64,000 bases of DNA from Thermococcus sp. 21S9. Its GTDB lineage: Archaea > Methanobacteriota_B > Thermococci > Thermococcales > Thermococcaceae. Location: contig NZ_SNUS01000001.1 in assembly GCF_012027635.1 (NCBI RefSeq), positions 1-64,000 of the forward strand. Direction: 5' to 3'. A program made the translations under genes and the position numbers. Shown here piece after piece: positions 1 through 8,472 of this stretch; the first letter of the stretch is position 1; the number at the start of each line of letters is the position of its first letter. The notes below the pieces were generated by a model. That model saw only the letters and a program-made list of their open reading frames with translations, searched no databases and was not told the origin of the DNA.

Positions 1-631
1 CTTTCAATTCTCCTCGAGTCTTATTGCAACGGCATGGCCTTAGGCCTGAGGCCTTTCCGGTTAAGCTTTCAATTCTCCTCGAGTCTTATTGCAACCTTAG
101 AAGGCGCAGTAGACCTAAACGAAGCGTTCATCTTTCAATTCTCCTCGAGTCTTATTGCAACACGATGACCTTATTCCTGACCCTAACCACCCGGTTTCCT
201 TTCAATTCTCCTCGAGTCTTATTGCAACCATGTCAAGCAGGAAAAAGAAGGAGAAGAAGCCTGAGCTTTCAATTCTCCTCGAGTCTTATTGCAACGCTCT
301 GGTGCTGGGGAATTATCTTATCTACGTCCCTGCTTTCAATTCTCCTCGAGTCTTATTGCAACTGGCCTCTACTCTCCACTCTACGGACGGCCTGGTGTTT
401 ACTTTCAATTCTCCTCGAGTCTTATTGCAACAGGACGCGCCGGAGGAGCCGACCGTAATGGTGATAAGCTTTCAATTCTCCTCGAGTCTTATTGCAACAG
501 CTCTTCAGGAACCTCAAGGCCATAGATGGTTGCGTCTTTCAATTCTCCTCGAGTCTTATTGCAACTCCGAGTAACTGTGAGTGGCCGCGTAGAGTGAGAC
601 GCTTTCAATTCTCCTCGAGTCTTATTGCAAC
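1..631 (-). CRISPR. CRISPR array 1 (right end; continues beyond the window)
   Basis: Ten identical 30-base repeats start at 1, 66, 132, 199, 266, 333, 402, 469, 536 and 602, each opening CTTTCAATTCTCCTCGAGTC and closing TTATTGCAAC on the + strand. Nine spacers of 35-39 bases separate them. The repeat is the Thermococcales type that reads GTTGCAATAAGACTC on the minus strand. The array touches the left edge, so more repeats may lie outside. The leader with a TATA box is on the right, so transcription and new spacer acquisition run from right to left. All repeats carry the central CTCGAG variant. No cas gene lies in the window. Confidence 0.98.
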
Positions 632-700
632 AGGGCGCGAAATTCATTCTTTCGCCCAACAAAGGAAAGAGAACCTCCCAATATTTAAGCCTTTCTGGAG
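632..700 (-). promoter_or_regulatory. CRISPR leader and promoter of array 1
   Basis: The first 29 bases after the last repeat are identical to those after array 2 (22611-22639). They contain an interrupted inverted repeat, GGGCG..AAA with TTTCGCCC. A minus-strand TATA box (CTTAAATAT, 681-689) sits 50 bases from the repeat, exactly as in array 2, so transcription should start about 25 bases before the first repeat. CTTTCTGGAGA follows the TATA in both leaders. Confidence 0.8.
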
Positions 701-1083
701 AACCCCGTTAATGCCTTAGAGCCTCGGCCATCTCCCGGGCACTCGGAATCCCGGAATATAAGTTTAAAGGCAATCATGACGGCCTTTTGAAAATTAATCC
801 GACTTTGATAGGATTTCAGCCAGATAAAGCCCTTTGAAAGGTCTATTGCATTCGTTCGAAAAAATTTCGTCACATTGTTAGTGGTTCATTGGCACAAATT
901 GTCATGATTTTTGAAGCCCAATTTTCAATTTCAAAACCCCTCTCAGACCAGAGCTCCACAAAATCTGGCTGGATAATACAGAATTTCAGCAATAAAGGTG
1001 TTTTGGCGTGCTGAGGACTGAAGTTGCTTGCCACGCGTCATCTCGGGCTTTAAACACGCGCCCGTCAAAATCCCCGCCAAAAA
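701..1083. other. AT-rich intergenic region, no gene seen
   Basis: About 380 bases between the CRISPR leader and the phosphoribosyltransferase promoter. It is visibly richer in A and T than the coding DNA. The only open frames here are short minus-strand ones with no ribosome binding site and no recognisable product. It may be the distal part of a long leader. I see no tRNA or other RNA gene in it. Confidence 0.6.
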
Positions 1084-1084
1084 C

Positions 1085-1093
1085 CTTAAATAA
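1085..1093 (+). promoter_or_regulatory. TATA box of the phosphoribosyltransferase gene
   Basis: CTTAAATAA lies 33-41 bases before the ATG at 1126, preceded by an A/C-rich BRE-like AAACC. This predicts a transcript start near 1112-1115 and a very short leader. The only ribosome-binding-like sequence is AAGGGAAA. Confidence 0.55.
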
Positions 1094-1125
1094 AAGGTTG
1101 TTTTTGCTCCGTTAAGGGAAATCCA

Positions 1126-1773
1126 ATGAAGAAGTTTCCGGCGTATCTCGCTTCTTGGGAGGACATTGAAAGGTGGGCCAAGGAAGGGGCCTGGAAGGTT
1201 CTGGAAGACGGCTGGAGACCGGACGTGATAGTCGGACTCGCCCGCGGTGGCTGGGTTCCGGCGAGGCTCTACTGCGACTACCTCGGCGTCAAGGACCTGG
1301 TAAGCCTGAAGGTCGAGCACTGGGGAGTAACTGCAACCCCGGACGGCAAGGCCAGGCTCAAGTACGGTAGCAACTACAACCTTGAGGGCAAGAAGATCCT
1401 CATCGTCGACGACATCAGCGACACCGGCGAGAGTTTAACTTTGGCCAAGAACTACGTCGAGAGCCAGAAGCCGGCCGAGATAAGAACCGCCACGCTCCTG
1501 ACAATCAAGGGCTCGCGCTTCAAGCCCGACTACTTCGGCGAGGAAATCGACTGGGCGTGGATAGTCTTCCCCTGGAACTTCGTGGAGGACATGATTAACC
1601 TCGTCGGCAACATCCTTGAGGAGAAAGAAGCGGTGAGCACAGACGAGATAGTTGAACTATTCAAGGAGCTCCACGGCATGGAGGTTCCCAAGGGCAAGCT
1701 CGAGGAAGCCCTCAGGATGGCCGAGCGCAGGAAGGTTTTTAAGTTCCGCGACGGGAAGTGGCGCAAAGCCTGA
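1126..1773 (+). CDS. Phosphoribosyltransferase (hypoxanthine/xanthine-guanine type) with C-terminal helical extension
   Basis: Predicted cytosolic purine-salvage enzyme that would transfer phosphoribose from PRPP to a purine base. The PRPP-binding motif ILIVDDISDTGES lies at residues 91-103, and the DVIVGLARGGWVPA segment at 33-46 is the usual early strand-loop of type I phosphoribosyltransferases. Length is 215 residues, longer than a minimal enzyme of about 150. The extra C-terminal 55 residues (from VSTDEIVELF) are helical and resemble a winged-helix unit, which is unusual. The next gene follows after 12 bases. Family assignment is firm; the exact base used cannot be read from the sequence. 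Confidence 0.85.
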   Translation: MKKFPAYLASWEDIERWAKEGAWKVLEDGWRPDVIVGLARGGWVPARLYCDYLGVKDLVSLKVEHWGVTATPDGKARLKYGSNYNLEGKKILIVDDISDTGESLTLAKNYVESQKPAEIRTATLLTIKGSRFKPDYFGEEIDWAWIVFPWNFVEDMINLVGNILEEKEAVSTDEIVELFKELHGMEVPKGKLEEALRMAERRKVFKFRDGKWRKA

Positions 1774-1785
1774 GGGTGTGGTAGC

Positions 1786-2094
1786 TTGGATAGGGAAAAG
1801 AAGGTCAGGGAAATCAAAAACCACAGCGTCTACGCGCAGGAAATTTACAACATGCACAGCGAGAGCATCGATAGGGTTATCGACGACTACGAGAGCCTGA
1901 AGGAGGACTACCTCAGCGACCACTCGCGGGCGAGAATCGTCCGCATCGTCTTCAACGAGGACAACGGCCTTCCCCTGGCCATTGAGTTCAACAGAAAGGA
2001 CGACAGCTTCAAGGGCTTCACCATAGCCATCGGCAAGCCCCACATAAAGAGCAACGGACTCAGGGAAAAGGAAAGTCAGGAAGAGGCCGACTGA
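1786..2094 (+). CDS. Conserved hypothetical protein, 102 residues
   Basis: I do not recognise a family. The protein is charged, soluble, lacks Cys and has no signal peptide or membrane segment. It begins with a TTG codon preceded by GAGGGTGTGG, which serves as ribosome binding site; no better in-frame start exists. It follows the phosphoribosyltransferase by 12 bases, so the two are probably co-transcribed. A run from about residue 45 (RIVRIVFNEDNGLPLAIEF) looks like a beta hairpin. Its last 19 bases overlap the end of the converging secreted-protein gene. Confidence 0.7.
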   Translation: MDREKKVREIKNHSVYAQEIYNMHSESIDRVIDDYESLKEDYLSDHSRARIVRIVFNEDNGLPLAIEFNRKDDSFKGFTIAIGKPHIKSNGLREKESQEEAD

Positions 2095-3878
2095 ACGTAG
2101 AACCCCATCTCCACTTCTTTTCCCGTGTAGATTTCGTAACTGCTGAGGTAGTACGTCGGGTTCGTGAAGAGCGCCGTTAAATTCCTGTTCTCACCGGCAA
2201 CCCAGACGAGGTAGTTGCTCTCGTTGTAGGGGTTCCTAATCGCCATGAGGACGCTCGCGTTGGCAACGTTTCCGAGGTTTCCGAGGGCGACGCTCACGTT
2301 TCCGTAAATCCTCCTCCAGGGGCTTTTCTCGTCGAGGAGGACGAAGCTCGTGACGTTCTCGGCGTGAGTTAACACCCACGTTCCATTGACCTTTTTGAAG
2401 CGGAGCGGGAACCTACCATCGAGCTCCCTCACGAGCCGGTTCGAGACGGGACCACCGACGAGGACGACGACCCCTTCAAGGTCAGCGTCCGTGACGTTAA
2501 CGTCCGCTTTCACCACGACGTCCACAGGCTCGACCCACTGGGAGTAGAACCGCCTCAGGTTCTCCGCTATCTCCTCGGCCGTCTCCTTATCCTTCTCCGT
2601 CCCGGTCGGGTCCGGGTTTGCCGTCCCGTAGACGATGACAACCCTTCCCAGCTCCGCACCCCTATCAAAGGCCCTCAGCGGGGTGACAGGAACCTCGCGG
2701 GAGTAAACCTCACTGACGTTTTCCGGCGAGGCAAAGTTCCTCATTTCATCGAGGATGCTCCAGACGTAGTCCGAGAAGGGTTTGCCCGTTTGCCTGCTCA
2801 GCTCTGAATAGTAGATGGTCCTGTTGAGGAGCCACCCAATCCAGAACTCGCCCCAGGCCTTCTGCATATTGATTGCCAGGAGCGTGTAGTTCTCGTTTAT
2901 CCGGCTTATCGCGTAGTCCTCCCACGCGTCGGCGAAGCCCTCGTAGAGCATTCCGGTTTTGCTCCAGAAGTGCATATCGTAGCGCGCCAGGTAGGGCATG
3001 TCGCTCCTTATGGCGTCAACGAAGTAGGTGAGGTTGTAGAGGCCACTGTAGGAATAAATTGACGGAACCGTAATGTCGTGGCCGAGCTCATGGTAAATGA
3101 AGCCGAGGTAGAGGAGCTCGTCAAGGTTCATGCTCACTATGTAGTCCCTGTTCAGTGGGAGCCCAAACATCGTGTCCCTTGCGGTTTTGTAGCTCCACAG
3201 CGTTCTCTGGGGCGTCCTCCTGACGAGGGGGAGCATTCCACCGGCGCCCCAGATTTCCGTGCCGTTAAGGGTCGGGCTGAAGCTGTGACCGTGTATCGCG
3301 ACGAGGTATGGGTGGAGGAACTCGTAGGTGATGTTCTGAATCCCAGCGTTCTCGGCCATGAACTCGTCGGGAGGGAGCATTTTGAGGGCGTTCTCGTATA
3401 TTCTAAGGTCTTCGTCGTAGTAGCTCATGTGGCTCTCGTAGAAGTCCATGAAGTCGCTCTCTCTCGCGAACTCCCGTAGTGCCGGCAGGAACTCGTTCTC
3501 AAACCAGGGGTAGTCAAGGTTAGTCAGGGGCTCGAGCTCCGGTGGATTTGAGCAGAGGAGCGTGTAGTACTCGAGGTTGAGGAGCAGGTAATCCTTCTCC
3601 GGAACGCTCCTCCCCTGGGACATGTACGACTTCAGCAGGAGCACCGCGGTCGAGTTTCTGAACCTTCCGAAATGGGCCTCAACGTCATCCAGGTAACTTC
3701 CCCGGTCGATGACGAATGGGTCCTTCCCGAAGGCAAGGTAGTAAACGATTCCAATGAGCTCGGCGTTGGGGCTTATCTCCACACTCACGTGGGAGTCGAT
3801 TTTAACCGCCGACGCCCCGGGAACCGATGAAGCCAGCAGGATGCCTGCAAGTGTTACCCACGCAAGGAGGCGCTTCAT
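2076..3878 (-). CDS. Secreted DUF4932-like protein with HELGH metallopeptidase motif
   Basis: 600 residues with a clear signal peptide (residues 1-24, ending GASA), so exported. Residues 263-267 read HELGH, an HEXXH zinc-binding motif, in the context LGFIYHELGHDIT. A glutamate in EGFADAW at 313-317 is a plausible third zinc ligand, which would make it a gluzincin-like peptidase. The fold of the first 420 residues matches what I recall of the DUF4932 family. The C-terminal 180 residues look like a separate beta-rich domain with many N-x-S/T sites. It stands alone on the minus strand. Peptidase activity is inferred only from the motif. Confidence 0.7.
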   Translation of the reverse strand: MKRLLAWVTLAGILLASSVPGASAVKIDSHVSVEISPNAELIGIVYYLAFGKDPFVIDRGSYLDDVEAHFGRFRNSTAVLLLKSYMSQGRSVPEKDYLLLNLEYYTLLCSNPPELEPLTNLDYPWFENEFLPALREFARESDFMDFYESHMSYYDEDLRIYENALKMLPPDEFMAENAGIQNITYEFLHPYLVAIHGHSFSPTLNGTEIWGAGGMLPLVRRTPQRTLWSYKTARDTMFGLPLNRDYIVSMNLDELLYLGFIYHELGHDITVPSIYSYSGLYNLTYFVDAIRSDMPYLARYDMHFWSKTGMLYEGFADAWEDYAISRINENYTLLAINMQKAWGEFWIGWLLNRTIYYSELSRQTGKPFSDYVWSILDEMRNFASPENVSEVYSREVPVTPLRAFDRGAELGRVVIVYGTANPDPTGTEKDKETAEEIAENLRRFYSQWVEPVDVVVKADVNVTDADLEGVVVLVGGPVSNRLVRELDGRFPLRFKKVNGTWVLTHAENVTSFVLLDEKSPWRRIYGNVSVALGNLGNVANASVLMAIRNPYNESNYLVWVAGENRNLTALFTNPTYYLSSYEIYTGKEVEMGFYVQSASS

Positions 3879-3970
3879 AACATCACCCCGTAGTAGTCAG
3901 GGGAATGGGTTATAAGGGTTGCGGGAGAGCTTTAAAAGGCAAAGGCTAAGGAGAATTAGGGTGACCTAAG

Positions 3971-4951
3971 ATGAAGAGGCTCGCGCTCATAATCCTGCTA
4001 ACGCTCGCGCTGGTTCCGCTCAACGGCGTCTCGGCTCAGGAGAACGTCACGGTGGTGGCGACGATAGCGCCGATAGCGTCAATAGTTCAGGAGGCATTCC
4101 CGGGAGTTAAGGTTGAGGTGATAGTTCCGCCCGGGGTTGACCCGCACGACTATCAGCTGACGGCCCAGCAGGTCGAACTGCTCTCGAAGGCCCGGGTCAT
4201 AGTGACAACCGGAGGGCACCTGCCCGTTGAGAAGAGGATTGCGGAACTTGAGCAGGAAGGCACCGTAACGGGAAAGGCCCTCTTCGTGGACGACTACATG
4301 AAATACGGCTTCCACTACGCCAAGGAATACTGGTACAACGGCAAGGACAACCCTCACGGCGTCTGGCTTGACCCATACAACGCCATAGCCATAGCGAAAG
4401 CCACCGAGAAGGCCCTAATCGAGGAGGACCCGGCGAACGCGGTGACCTACGAGAGGGACTTTGAGAGGTTCCGCGAGAGGGTTCTTGCGATAGTCGAGGC
4501 CTACAAAGCCCTGGCTCCGAAGAACGCGACCGCAGTAATCCAGATGCCCCCCGACGAGTACGCCCTCGACTGGCTCGGGATTAAGGCGGTGGCCTCGATA
4601 AAGCCGGAGGAAGAGGTTCCTGCCATAGGAGTTGACCAGCTCGTCCCGACCGCAAAGAAGAGCTCGCTGGTAGTTTACGGCTCCGACAGCCCGGAACAGC
4701 TCAAGAAGGCCTCAATTGAGCTCGCCCAGAAGAGCGGGAAGCCCCTTGCGGAGATAACCGTTTTCTGGGCCTCGGGGAACTACACCAACTGGCTAATCAA
4801 AAACACCGCCTCGATAATGAAGGCACTCTTGACCCCCGAGAAGCCTGAGAAGCCGAGCAATGCAGAGAACACAGCCGTTACGTACGCTTTCCTGGCGCTC
4901 GTTACCGGAATCGTTCTGGGAACCGCGCTGGGAGTAATATTGAAAAAATGA
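3971..4951 (+). CDS. ZnuA-like metal ABC transporter substrate-binding protein
   Basis: 326 residues. Signal peptide 1-22, then a cluster A-I binding protein of the ZnuA/TroA family: VVATIAPIASIVQ near residue 28, candidate metal ligands His59 (DPHDY), His83 (GGHLP) and His129 (NPHGVWLDP), and the long helix typical of the family. Residues about 303-324 form a C-terminal membrane anchor instead of an N-terminal lipid, so it should sit on the outer face of the membrane. No permease or ATPase gene is adjacent, so its partners must be elsewhere. TATA-like CTTTAAAAG lies at 3930-3938. Zinc or manganese specificity is not visible. Confidence 0.85.
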   Translation: MKRLALIILLTLALVPLNGVSAQENVTVVATIAPIASIVQEAFPGVKVEVIVPPGVDPHDYQLTAQQVELLSKARVIVTTGGHLPVEKRIAELEQEGTVTGKALFVDDYMKYGFHYAKEYWYNGKDNPHGVWLDPYNAIAIAKATEKALIEEDPANAVTYERDFERFRERVLAIVEAYKALAPKNATAVIQMPPDEYALDWLGIKAVASIKPEEEVPAIGVDQLVPTAKKSSLVVYGSDSPEQLKKASIELAQKSGKPLAEITVFWASGNYTNWLIKNTASIMKALLTPEKPEKPSNAENTAVTYAFLALVTGIVLGTALGVILKK

Positions 4952-4956
4952 AAGGG

Positions 4957-5868
4957 TCACTCGCGCTTGTAGGGCCTGCCGTCCCACTTGGGTGGCCTTG
5001 CCCTTCCTATTATTCCCGCGACCACTATGAGGGTCACGACGTACGGCAGGGTCGCTATGAACTGCCAGGGTATCGTTCCCGCGAGCCACGGGTTGTTCTG
5101 GATGTAGATGGCGAAGTTGTCGAAGAATCCGAAGAGGAACGCTCCGCCGAGGGCTATCAGCGGGTTCCAGCCACTGAAGACCATGTTCGCCAGGGCGATG
5201 AAACCCCTTCCGGCCGCTATCGTCTTCGTTACGGTTCCGAGCCAGTCGACGCTGAGGTAGGCACCCGCGACACCCGCTAAGGCGCTCGCTATGAGGACCG
5301 CCGTGAAGCGGTAGAGCTCGACGTTTATTCCAAGGGCATCTGCAGCTTCGGGGTTCTCACCGACGGCGCGAATTCTCAGCCCGAATGGCGTCTTGAAGAG
5401 CACCCACCAGGCTATTATGGCGACCGCTATGGTTATCGGCACCATCGGACTGAGGGAGTTACCAAAGGCGTCCATCCACAGCGGGCTAATCTGGGCGTTG
5501 CTTGGAACCTGGTGCTGGCCGGCGGTTCCCCAGTAGGCCCTTATTCCGAAGGCGACTGCACCGTAGCCGAGGAGGTTGAGGCCTATACCTGGAATGACGT
5601 GGTCTCCCTTGAGGTAAACCGTTAGAACGCCGTGAAGGACGCCGAACAGCAGTCCTACGAATGCCCCACCGAGAATGCCGACCCAGCCGTTTCCTGCCAG
5701 CTCTGCAAACATCGCCCCGAAGAACGCCGCGAACATTAGGATTCCCTCGTAGCCGATGTTGACGACACCGGCTCTCTCGCTTATCACCGCACCTATGCTC
5801 GTCAGCGCTATCGGAACCATCGCCGCGAGTGAACCGAGGAGCAGACTGATTACCATTGCCTCGTTCAT
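4957..5868 (-). CDS. BMP-type nucleoside ABC transporter, permease 2
   Basis: 303-residue integral membrane protein with about eight to nine hydrophobic segments, of the BPD_transp_2 class (NupQ/YufQ-like). ERAGVVNIGYEGIL near residue 31 and GENPEAADALGIN near 170 are characteristic; the latter is the coupling loop that contacts the ATPase. It is the last gene of a four-gene operon and its ATG overlaps the stop of permease 1. A strong GGAGG site precedes the start. Substrate is most likely a nucleoside or related compound, by analogy with the BMP systems, but could be a sugar. Confidence 0.9.
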   Translation of the reverse strand: MNEAMVISLLLGSLAAMVPIALTSIGAVISERAGVVNIGYEGILMFAAFFGAMFAELAGNGWVGILGGAFVGLLFGVLHGVLTVYLKGDHVIPGIGLNLLGYGAVAFGIRAYWGTAGQHQVPSNAQISPLWMDAFGNSLSPMVPITIAVAIIAWWVLFKTPFGLRIRAVGENPEAADALGINVELYRFTAVLIASALAGVAGAYLSVDWLGTVTKTIAAGRGFIALANMVFSGWNPLIALGGAFLFGFFDNFAIYIQNNPWLAGTIPWQFIATLPYVVTLIVVAGIIGRARPPKWDGRPYKRE

Positions 5869-6911
5869 GCCTCCCCCCTCCTGAAGAGCTTGGCGAAGAG
5901 GTCTAGCAGTCCCGGAACGGCGACGGCTATGATGATTATTCCTTCAATGACCTTAATCATCTCCAGCGGAACGTGGGCGTGCTGCTGCATCGCGGTCGCT
6001 CCGGCACTCAGAGCTCCGAAGAGGATTCCCGCGAAGATTATTCCGAGCGGGTGGTTCCTGCCGACGAGGGAGACACCTATTCCGTCGAAACCGTAGCCGT
6101 AGACGTTTGCCAACCCCTGGGTTATAGCGTAACTCGGCGGGGTCCCCATGACGATGCCTGCCCCGGCCAGTCCGGCGGTCATTCCACCGATGACGAACGA
6201 CCATATGGCCGAGCGCTTGGGGTTAATTCCTCCGTACTCAGCCGCCCGCGGGTTCTGTCCGCTGGTTCTAAGCTCGTAGCCGAGCTTGGTGTGCCACATC
6301 ACTATGAAGACGATTATCGCCGAGAGGATTGCCACTATGAACGCCCAGGAAAGGCTCGTGTTCTTAACAAGGAGCGGAAGTCTGGCCGATGGTGGAACGG
6401 GGAGGGTGCTGTTGGGGTCCTTTGGGTTGTAGTAGACGCTGACCGCGAGCCAGCTGACGAGGAAGAATGCTATCCAGTTGAACATTATCGTGGATATGAC
6501 CTCGTGGACTCCCCTGTAAACCTTGAGAACTGCCGCTGGAAGGGCCCACAGGGCTCCGATGAGAAGGCCAGCGAGGAGGCCCGCTATCGGGTTCTGGAGG
6601 TACTGGGTCACTATTATCGCCGCTATAGCGCCGAAGTAGACGGTTCCCTCGGCGCCGATGTTGAAGAGGCCCGTTCTCGCACCTATGGCGAAGGTTATGG
6701 CCGTGAGGATTAGCGGAGCGGACTTTGCGAGGGTCTCGGCGATGCCGTCTGTGGAGCCCAGTGAACCCCTGATAAGCCAGTAGTAGGCCTCAAACGGACT
6801 GTACCCGCTGAACCAGAGGACGAGGGCACCTATGAACGCTCCAATGAGTATCGCCAAAACGCTCTCGGCCACGGGTTTGGCGTATCCCCTGAGCTCATTT
6901 TTGAGGTTCAC
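5865..6911 (-). CDS. BMP-type nucleoside ABC transporter, permease 1
   Basis: Membrane permease of the NupP/YufP type with about ten hydrophobic segments. ARTGLFNIGAEGTVYFG lies in the first third, and SGQNPRAAEYGGIN is the coupling loop. I place the start at GTG 6911, because the upstream GTG at 6920 is inside the GGAGGTG ribosome binding site. The gene overlaps the ATPase gene by 17 bases and permease 2 by 4 bases, so translation is coupled. It pairs with permease 2 to form the heterodimeric channel. Confidence 0.88.
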   Translation of the reverse strand: MNLKNELRGYAKPVAESVLAILIGAFIGALVLWFSGYSPFEAYYWLIRGSLGSTDGIAETLAKSAPLILTAITFAIGARTGLFNIGAEGTVYFGAIAAIIVTQYLQNPIAGLLAGLLIGALWALPAAVLKVYRGVHEVISTIMFNWIAFFLVSWLAVSVYYNPKDPNSTLPVPPSARLPLLVKNTSLSWAFIVAILSAIIVFIVMWHTKLGYELRTSGQNPRAAEYGGINPKRSAIWSFVIGGMTAGLAGAGIVMGTPPSYAITQGLANVYGYGFDGIGVSLVGRNHPLGIIFAGILFGALSAGATAMQQHAHVPLEMIKVIEGIIIIAVAVPGLLDLFAKLFRRGEA

Positions 6912-8430
6912 CCTTAACACCTCCCATCATGAGTCCAATCTGCTCCTCGGTAACCTCGTCGGGCTTGACTATTCCCATGAACTGGCCTTCGTACATTATC
7001 GCCATTCTATCGCTGAGCTGGAGAACCTCATCCAGGTCGGCAGAGACGAGCAGGACGGCCTTGTCCTCGTTCCTCAGCTTGACGAGGTAGTTCCTGATGT
7101 ACTCGGTCGAAGCGACGTCAACACCGCGCGTTGGCTGTGCCGCTATGATGAACTCGGGCTTCTTGCTGACTTCCCTAGCCACGATGAGCTTCTGCTGGTT
7201 TCCACCGCTCAGGCTCTTCACAGGTGATTTTGTTCCCGGCGCGCTGACCTCAAATTCCTCTATGAGCCTCTTCGCGTGCTCCTCAACTTTGTCCCAGTCG
7301 AGTAGGAAGCCCTTCGAGAACTCCTTCCTCCAGTGCATTCCCAGAATGGAGTTTTCCATCACGCTCATCTCAAGGATTAAGCCCATGTGAGTCCTGTCCT
7401 CGGGAATGTGTGCCATCCCCATGTCGTAGAGCTCCCTCGGCTTTTTACCGGTGATGTCAACGCCCTTGAGGTAAACTTTGCCCTTCTCGACCTTCCTCAG
7501 GCCGGCTATGGCCTCTATCAGCTCGCTCTGGCCGTTGCCCTCAACACCGGCTATGCCAAAAATCTCACCCGCGCGAACCTCGAAGGTAAGCCCTCTGACG
7601 GCGTCCTCGCCCCTGTCTCCCTTCACCCATAGGTCTTCGACGCGGAAGACGACGTCACCGGGCTCCTTCGGAGGCTTCTCAATCCTGAGAACGACGTCCC
7701 TGCCCACCATCATCCTCGCGAGGAGCTGGGGCGTTGCCTCACTCGTCTTGACGGTTCCGACGACCTCACCTTTCCTTATGACCGTGACGCGGTCGGTTAT
7801 CTCCATTACCTCGTTGAGCTTGTGGCTGATGAAGATTATCGTCTTCCCTTGCTCCTTGAGCTTTCTGAGAACCGCGAAGAGCTCTTTGACCTCTATAGGG
7901 GTAAGAACAGCGGTAGGCTCGTCCAGGATGAGTATGTCGACGTCGCGGTATAGCATCTTGAGGATTTCAATCCTCTGCTGGACGCCGACTGGGAGGTTTT
8001 CGACGGGGACGTCAAGGGGAACCTGGAAGTTGAGCTCGTCCATCAGCTTCTGGAGCTTCTTTCTCGCGTTCTCGACGTCAATCTTGGACAGCAGGCTGTG
8101 CCCCTCCATTCCGAGGATGATGTTCTCGAGGGCGTTGAAGACCTCAACGAGCGTGAAGTGCTGGTGAACCATTCCGATTCCGTTCGCTATTGCATCAGCG
8201 GGGCTCTTGAAGCGGACTTCTTTGCCCCTGAGAAAAATCTTGCCCTTCGTGGGCTTGAGCATTCCAAAGAGAATCTTCATCAGCGTCGTTTTTCCGGCAC
8301 CGTTCTCACCGAGGAGGCCAAGGATTTCGCCCTCGTAGACCTTAATCGTGACGCCTTTCAGGGCCTTTGTGCCGTCCGGGTAAATCTTCACGATATCACG
8401 CATCTCGAGCACTGGAGTCCTCTCTTCCAT
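6895..8430 (-). CDS. BMP-type nucleoside ABC transporter, duplicated ATPase
   Basis: About 511 residues with two ABC cassettes, the RbsA/NupO layout. The first has Walker A GENGAGKTT and Walker B ILILDEPTAVLT; the second has the degenerate Walker A GVEGNGQSE and signature SGGNQQK, with AAQPTRGVD in place of Walker B. This asymmetry is normal for sugar and nucleoside importers of this class. I choose ATG 8430 because AGGAGGTG ends eight bases upstream. It lies between the binding-protein gene and permease 1 in a single operon. Confidence 0.92.
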   Translation of the reverse strand: MEERTPVLEMRDIVKIYPDGTKALKGVTIKVYEGEILGLLGENGAGKTTLMKILFGMLKPTKGKIFLRGKEVRFKSPADAIANGIGMVHQHFTLVEVFNALENIILGMEGHSLLSKIDVENARKKLQKLMDELNFQVPLDVPVENLPVGVQQRIEILKMLYRDVDILILDEPTAVLTPIEVKELFAVLRKLKEQGKTIIFISHKLNEVMEITDRVTVIRKGEVVGTVKTSEATPQLLARMMVGRDVVLRIEKPPKEPGDVVFRVEDLWVKGDRGEDAVRGLTFEVRAGEIFGIAGVEGNGQSELIEAIAGLRKVEKGKVYLKGVDITGKKPRELYDMGMAHIPEDRTHMGLILEMSVMENSILGMHWRKEFSKGFLLDWDKVEEHAKRLIEEFEVSAPGTKSPVKSLSGGNQQKLIVAREVSKKPEFIIAAQPTRGVDVASTEYIRNYLVKLRNEDKAVLLVSADLDEVLQLSDRMAIMYEGQFMGIVKPDEVTEEQIGLMMGGVKGEPQK

Positions 8431-8472
8431 TGCTTTCACCTCCTAAAAGGAAGAAGAACAAAGGGAAGGAAA

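Noticed and set aside
24-719. Ser/Leu-rich open frames reading ILLESYCN or FSSSLIAT repeatedly
   Set aside because: They are the CRISPR repeats of array 1 read as protein; the same holds for 21394-22716 at array 2.
5973-6713. 246-codon plus-strand open frame
   Set aside because: Antisense shadow of permease 1.
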